16,280 bases of DNA. Source: Microbacterium sp. GTDB taxonomy: Bacteria > Actinomycetota > Actinomycetes > Actinomycetales > Microbacteriaceae. The notes beneath the pieces are model-generated. The model saw only the letters and a list, made by a program, of their open reading frames with translations. It was not told where the DNA came from and ran no database searches. The translations under genes were made by a program, and so were the position numbers. Each line of letters begins with the position of its first letter. Position 1 is the stretch's first letter. The stretch spans positions 1-16,280 of the forward strand of contig QFPD01000009.1 in NCBI GenBank assembly GCA_003248845.1. The letters are read 5' to 3'. Positions 12,753 through 16,280 of the stretch are shown here, in pieces.

Positions 12753-13886
12753 ATGCCGATCACCCGCCCCGCCGCGCCGATCACTCTCGACGCGGTGGAG
12801 CTGCGGGTGCTGCACCTGCCGCTCGTCTCGCCCTTCACGACCTCGTTCGGCACCGAATCGGTGCGCGAGGTCATCGTGGTCCGTGCCCGCACCGCCGACG
12901 GCGACGGCTGGGGCGAGATCGTCACACAGGCCTCGCCGCTGTATTCGAGCGAGTACACGCGCGGAGCGTGGGACGTCGCGCAGCGCTGGCTCATCCCGGC
13001 GCTGCTCGACGCGGGCACGCTGAGTCCCGACGATGTCGGTGCGACGCTCGAGCCCTTCGTCGGACACCGCATGGTGAAGGCGGGGCTCGAACTCGCCGTT
13101 CTCGACGCCGCACTCCGCGCCGAAGGACGGCCGCTCGGGGAGTACTTGGGCGCGGCGGTCGATCGCGTGCCGAGCGGGGTGTCCGTCGGCATCCAGCAGA
13201 GTCCGGCGGCCCTCGTCGATGCCGTCGCCGGGTACCTCGACCAGGGCTACGTGCGGATCAAGATCAAGATCAAGCCGAGCCGCGACGTCACCGACACCGC
13301 TGCGGTGCGGGACGCCTTCGGTGCCATCGCGCTGCAGGTCGATGCGAACTCCGCGTACACCCTCGCCGACGCTGACCTGCTCGCCGAGCTCGACCGCTTC
13401 GATCTCCTCCTCATCGAGCAGCCTCTGCAGGAAGACGACCTCGTCGACCACGCGACGCTCGCCCGGAGGCTTCGCACCCCCATCTGCCTCGACGAGTCGA
13501 TCACGTCGCACAAGGCCGCGGCCGACGCACTCGCGCTCGGCTCGGCATCCGTCGTCAACATCAAGGCGGGTCGCGTCGGCGGCTATCTCGAGGCCGTGCG
13601 CATCCACGATCTCTGCCGGGATGCGGGGGTGCCGGTCTGGTGCGGCGGCATGCTCGAGACGGGTATCGGGCGCGCGGCGAACGCGGCCCTCGCGGCGCTG
13701 CCGGGATTCACCCTGCCCGGCGACGTCTCGGCGTCCGATCGGTTCTACCGCCGCGACATCGTCACTGACCCGATCGTGCTCGAGGACGGATACGTCCGGG
13801 TGCCCACGGGGCCGGGTATCGGTGTCGAGATCGACCCGATCGCGCTCGAGGACGCCACGGTAGACCGGGTCGAACTGCGCCGATAG
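12753..13886 (+). CDS. menC: Enolase-superfamily N-succinylamino acid racemase / o-succinylbenzoate synthase
   Basis: 377 residues. It closely resembles, from memory, the Amycolatopsis N-acylamino acid racemase along its whole length (VSPFTTSFGTESVRE, SPLYSSEYTRGAW, FVGHRMVKAGLELAVLDA). All active-site residues of the muconate-lactonizing subgroup are present: K170 and K172 in YVRIKIKIKPS, metal ligands D197 (LQVDANSAYTL), E222 (LLIEQPLQEDDL) and D247 (PICLDESITS), K271 in VNIKAGRVGGYLEA, and CGGMLETGIGRAANAALA. Family members racemise N-succinylamino acids, make o-succinylbenzoate for menaquinone, or do both; menC is the family label. No other men genes are in the window, while a COG3375 GNAT lies nearby, so the racemase role is favoured. 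The gene is bracketed by palindromic elements 2 and 3. Confidence 0.93.
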   Translation: MPITRPAAPITLDAVELRVLHLPLVSPFTTSFGTESVREVIVVRARTADGDGWGEIVTQASPLYSSEYTRGAWDVAQRWLIPALLDAGTLSPDDVGATLEPFVGHRMVKAGLELAVLDAALRAEGRPLGEYLGAAVDRVPSGVSVGIQQSPAALVDAVAGYLDQGYVRIKIKIKPSRDVTDTAAVRDAFGAIALQVDANSAYTLADADLLAELDRFDLLLIEQPLQEDDLVDHATLARRLRTPICLDESITSHKAAADALALGSASVVNIKAGRVGGYLEAVRIHDLCRDAGVPVWCGGMLETGIGRAANAALAALPGFTLPGDVSASDRFYRRDIVTDPIVLEDGYVRVPTGPGIGVEIDPIALEDATVDRVELRR

Positions 13887-13895
13887 GGCGGCATC

Positions 13896-14834
13896 GTGTT
13901 CGGTATTCAGTCTCCCCGGCGTCGCGCGGGCGGGAATGCCGCGAAAACGGACCATTGGCAGACCGGGAGACTGAATACGGCACGCGCGGCCGCGCTGACG
14001 ACCGGCCTCTTCCTCGCCGCCGCGACGGCCGGCTGCGCGGCGGGAGCGCCGTCGTCACCCCCGACGGCGCTCCCGCCGGGGGTGACGGTCGCGATCACGC
14101 AGCAGCGGTCGGACGTCGCGGCTCGTCAGGTCGAGGTGCAGGTCCACAACGGTGCCGCATCGCCCCTCCTCGTGAGCGAGGTCGCCCTGAACGACCCGCG
14201 CTTCGACGGCCCGGCGACGCGCGTCGTCGACCGGACGTCGACCCTCGCGCCCGACGCGACCGTCAACATCCGCGTCCAGCTGCCCGAGGTCGCCTGCGGT
14301 GGAGGCGACGACGCCGCATCGACCGTGACGTTCGCGTACGAGCTCGACGGGCGCGCGGGCTCGGCATCGGCCCCCGCGAGCGAGCTCTTCCCCTTCCTCA
14401 CCGACCTGCACCACCGCGACTGCGTCGCGCAGGCGGTGGATGCCGCGGCATCCGTCGTGTTCGGCGACTTCGCCCCGGCAGCAGCCGGCGCGCCGGGGTC
14501 GCTCGACCTCACGATCGCCCCGACGTCGGGCGGAGGGCCGGAGGTCGTGCTGGTCGGCATCCGCGAGACGAATCTCCTCACCTTCACGGGGCTCGCCGAC
14601 GGCGCTCTGCCGCTCGGTATCGACATCGGTGCGGCCGCGCGTGCGACGCGGACGATTCCACTGCCGCTCGTCCCGGCGCGGTGCGACCCGCACGCCGTGC
14701 AGGAGGACAAGCGCGGCACGGTGTTCGCCGTCGACGTCACAGTCGACGGCGAACCCGGTCAGTTCCTGCTCGCGGCCTCGCCCGATCTCCGGGGTCGGTT
14801 GCTCACGTGGGTCACGCAGTGGTGCGTCGGGTGA
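13896..14834 (+). CDS. Putative lipoprotein of unknown function
   Basis: 312 residues from GTG 13896, 9 nt after the racemase stop. A hydrophobic stretch ALTTGLFLAAATAGC ends at Cys47, a lipobox (TAG-C), then a Ser/Pro linker, so an exported lipoprotein is likely. The mature part looks like two beta-sandwich repeats: VTVAITQQRSDVAARQVEVQ onward and SLDLTIAPTSGGGPEVVLVG onward. It has four further Cys (in PEVACGG, HHRDCVA, PARCDPH and the penultimate-region WCVG) that could form two disulfides outside the cell. I do not recognise a family. The start is uncertain: palindromic element 3 covers codons 3-28, and the only other in-frame start-like codon before the signal helix is CTG 13971, which would give a compact 22-residue signal peptide. 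The gene faces the flotillin gene with a 3-nt gap. Confidence 0.8.
   Translation: MFGIQSPRRRAGGNAAKTDHWQTGRLNTARAAALTTGLFLAAATAGCAAGAPSSPPTALPPGVTVAITQQRSDVAARQVEVQVHNGAASPLLVSEVALNDPRFDGPATRVVDRTSTLAPDATVNIRVQLPEVACGGGDDAASTVTFAYELDGRAGSASAPASELFPFLTDLHHRDCVAQAVDAAASVVFGDFAPAAAGAPGSLDLTIAPTSGGGPEVVLVGIRETNLLTFTGLADGALPLGIDIGAAARATRTIPLPLVPARCDPHAVQEDKRGTVFAVDVTVDGEPGQFLLAASPDLRGRLLTWVTQWCVG
13903..13978. repeat. 76-bp palindromic element 3 (REP/MITE-like), overlapping a gene start
   Basis: The terminal arms GTATTCAGTCTCCC (13903-13916) and GGGAGACTGAATAC (13965-13978) are perfectly complementary over 14 bp; CGG continues the stem on the inner side after a one-base bulge. The core is GC-rich and contains CCATTGG. 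The element lies within the first codons of the lipoprotein gene if that gene starts at GTG 13896. The arm shares the A/T-rich TTCAG motif with element 1. Confidence 0.8.
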
Positions 14835-14837
14835 GCA

Positions 14838-16205
14838 TCACGCACTCGGCTCGGCCGCGGGCGCTTCCTGCAGCCCCTGCGCCATGCCGCGGCCGGTCGC
14901 CTGCCCCTGGATGACCTGGCGCAGGTCGATGCCCGTCGCCGCCTCGATCGCGTCGAATGAGGCGCGCATGCTGGATGCCGACTCGGCGGCCATGTGCGAT
15001 GACGCGCCCTCTCCACCGAGAACCGTGATCGAGCCGACCTTGTCGAAGCCGCGGGCGAACTCGGTCATCATGGGCACGAGCGCCTCGAGTGCTCGCTGCG
15101 CGAGCAGCGCCTCCTGGTTCTTCGACAGTGCCTCGGCCTCGGCTTCGATCGCCGCCGCGCGGGCCTCGCCGACGAGGCGGACGGCGTCGGCCTCGGCCTG
15201 CGCGCGCAGGCGCGTCGCTTCGGCCTCCTGCGCGGCGATCTGCGCGCGCGCCTCGGCCGCCTTGACCTCGCCGTACGCCGCGGCATCCGCCGAACGCTGA
15301 CGCTCGTACAGCGAGGCGTCGGCCACCTTCTTGATATCGGCGTCGAGCTGCGCCTGCTTGTTCTCGGCGCCCTGCAGGAGCACCGCCTGCTCGCGCTCAG
15401 CGCGGGCGAGCGCCTCGGCCTGCTCGGCTTCCGCGCGTGCGCGACCGACCTCGGCGGCGGCCGCGGCGGAGTTCTTGTCGAACGCGGTCTGCTCGACGAG
15501 GTTCGCCTCGTCGGTCGCGATCTGGCGGGCGCGCACCTCGCGCGCCGCGTTGATACGGGCGACCTCGGCCTCGCGGCGCACGCGCTCGACCTCGGTCGCG
15601 CCGAGGGCGTCGATGTAGCCGTTCTTGTCGGTGACGCCCTGGATCTGGAACGAGTCCAGGATGAGTCCCTGGGCGAGCAGATCGCTCTTGATGCCTTCAG
15701 CGATCTGATCGGACAGTTTCTGGCGGTCCTTCATGAGCTGCTCGACCGTGAGCGTGGCGACGACGCCGCGCAGGGCGCCTTCCAGCTGCTCGGTCGTGAA
15801 CTGCTCGATCGCGCCGTCCTGGCTGAGGAAGCGCTCCGCGGCGCGCCGCACGAACTCGGGGTCGGAGCCGATCTTCACGAGCGCGACGCCCGACACGTTG
15901 ACGGTGACGCCATTGGATGCCTGGGCGGTCGGCTCCATCTTGATCTGACGCGCGCGCAGCGAGATCATCTCGGCGCGCTGCGTGAGCGGATTGACGAGCG
16001 CGCCGCCGCCGGTGATGACGGAGATGCGCGAAGACTCGCCGGACGCGTTCTTCTGGCTCTTGCCGACCACGACGAGCGCCTGGTCGGCCTTCGCGACCTT
16101 GTACCAGGCTCGCACCATGATGAGCAGGAAGACGATGAGGATGATGGCGGCAACCACGGCGATCGAGACGATCACCAGGGCACCTCCGGTGGCGAGGATG
16201 TCCAC
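14838..16205 (-). CDS. Flotillin family (SPFH/band 7) membrane scaffold protein
   Basis: 455 residues. GTG 16205 has AAGGAG 4 nt upstream. One N-terminal membrane helix (about 8-31, ALVIVSIAVVAAIILIVFLL) is followed by YKVAKADQALVVVGK and an SPFH domain to about 190 (GGGALVNPLTQRAEMISLRA, GVTVNVSGVALVKIGSDPEF, GIKSDLLAQGLILDSFQIQG). A long Glu-Ala coiled coil (about 205-370, many AEA/AEAE steps) and a C-terminal TEFARGFDKVGSITVLGG follow, as in FloT/YuaG-type flotillins. Flotillins oligomerise at the inner face of the membrane and organise fluid microdomains; they affect cell-wall synthesis and protein secretion. No NfeD partner is in the window, but it could lie upstream, beyond the right edge. 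Convergent with the lipoprotein gene (3-nt gap), leaving no space for a terminator. Confidence 0.95.
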   Translation of the reverse strand: MDILATGGALVIVSIAVVAAIILIVFLLIMVRAWYKVAKADQALVVVGKSQKNASGESSRISVITGGGALVNPLTQRAEMISLRARQIKMEPTAQASNGVTVNVSGVALVKIGSDPEFVRRAAERFLSQDGAIEQFTTEQLEGALRGVVATLTVEQLMKDRQKLSDQIAEGIKSDLLAQGLILDSFQIQGVTDKNGYIDALGATEVERVRREAEVARINAAREVRARQIATDEANLVEQTAFDKNSAAAAAEVGRARAEAEQAEALARAEREQAVLLQGAENKQAQLDADIKKVADASLYERQRSADAAAYGEVKAAEARAQIAAQEAEATRLRAQAEADAVRLVGEARAAAIEAEAEALSKNQEALLAQRALEALVPMMTEFARGFDKVGSITVLGGEGASSHMAAESASSMRASFDAIEAATGIDLRQVIQGQATGRGMAQGLQEAPAAEPSA

Positions 16206-16253
16206 GGCACTCCTTCAGAAGGGTTGGTCGGGGGTTCGTCGGGTGGTCCTTCG

Positions 16254-16259
16254 ACCGTA
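16254..16259 (-). promoter_or_regulatory. Candidate -10 box for the flotillin gene
   Basis: TACGGT on the - strand fits TANNNT and would give a leader of about 40 nt carrying the AAGGAG site. The -35 would fall at the right edge of the window and cannot be judged. The remaining upstream bases (16206-16280) show no other gene. Confidence 0.3.
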
Positions 16260-16280
16260 TCGGGTCGAGATGCCGGTCCG

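Noticed and set aside
13258..13275. Triple ATCAAG repeat in the racemase gene
   Set aside because: It encodes the IKIKIK segment containing the catalytic KxK motif, so it is explained by protein function and is not a microsatellite of interest.
12645..13955. 436-codon - strand open frame covering element 2, the racemase and part of element 3
   Set aside because: Antisense shadow of the racemase gene, which has all catalytic residues; no start context or family signal.

Overview
This is a high-GC, densely packed chromosomal window. Its GC content, the very frequent GGATGCC/GGCATCC heptamer, short or overlapping gene junctions and TANNNT promoters placed 5-6 nt before a start codon all suggest an actinobacterium, most likely Microbacteriaceae such as Microbacterium. 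The genus is an inference from style; there is no rRNA or tRNA gene to anchor it. No phage, plasmid, transposase or CRISPR signature is visible. I find 16 protein genes, the first cut by the left edge of the window.

Layout: (1) 1-2528, + strand: the C-terminal part of an M13 zinc metallopeptidase, a class A beta-lactamase-like protein that has lost its SxxK serine and lysine, and a four-helix DUF3054 membrane protein, joined by two 4-nt stop/start overlaps. (2) 2590-5909, - strand: a MetE-like methyltransferase and formyltetrahydrofolate deformylase PurU (one-carbon/folate chemistry), then a VOC protein and its HxlR-type regulator, with a palindromic operator in the VOC promoter spacer. (3) 6045-7727, - strand: a secreted class C beta-lactamase/DD-peptidase-like lipoprotein, divergent from (4) 8034-10492, + strand, an eight-helix NarL-class sensor kinase and its LuxR-type response regulator. 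Each of the two divergent promoters carries the same GACCTGGGTC dyad at about -43. (5) 10502-11604: a COG3375 GNAT acyltransferase and an unknown 129-residue protein. (6) 11681-12619: the ohrR-ohr organic peroxide pair with a classic OhrR operator. (7) 12753-13886: an enolase-superfamily N-succinylamino acid racemase/o-succinylbenzoate synthase. (8) 13896-14834: a putative lipoprotein of unknown function. (9) 14838-16205, - strand: a flotillin.

Three intergenic palindromic elements of 76-96 bp (7858-7949, 12637-12732, 13903-13978) share an architecture: 13-15 bp terminal inverted repeats containing a CAG-centred motif, around a GC-rich core. Two of them bracket the racemase gene, and the third in order appears to encode the start of the lipoprotein's signal peptide.

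Functionally, the window combines cell-envelope genes (M13 peptidase, two penicillin-recognising-fold proteins, sensor kinase pair, flotillin), peroxide defence, one-carbon metabolism and a possible D-amino-acid salvage pair (GNAT plus racemase). I see no single large novel system. The strongest leads are the beta-lactamase-fold pseudoenzyme, the matched dyads in the divergent promoters, the palindromic element used as coding sequence, and the GNAT/racemase pairing.
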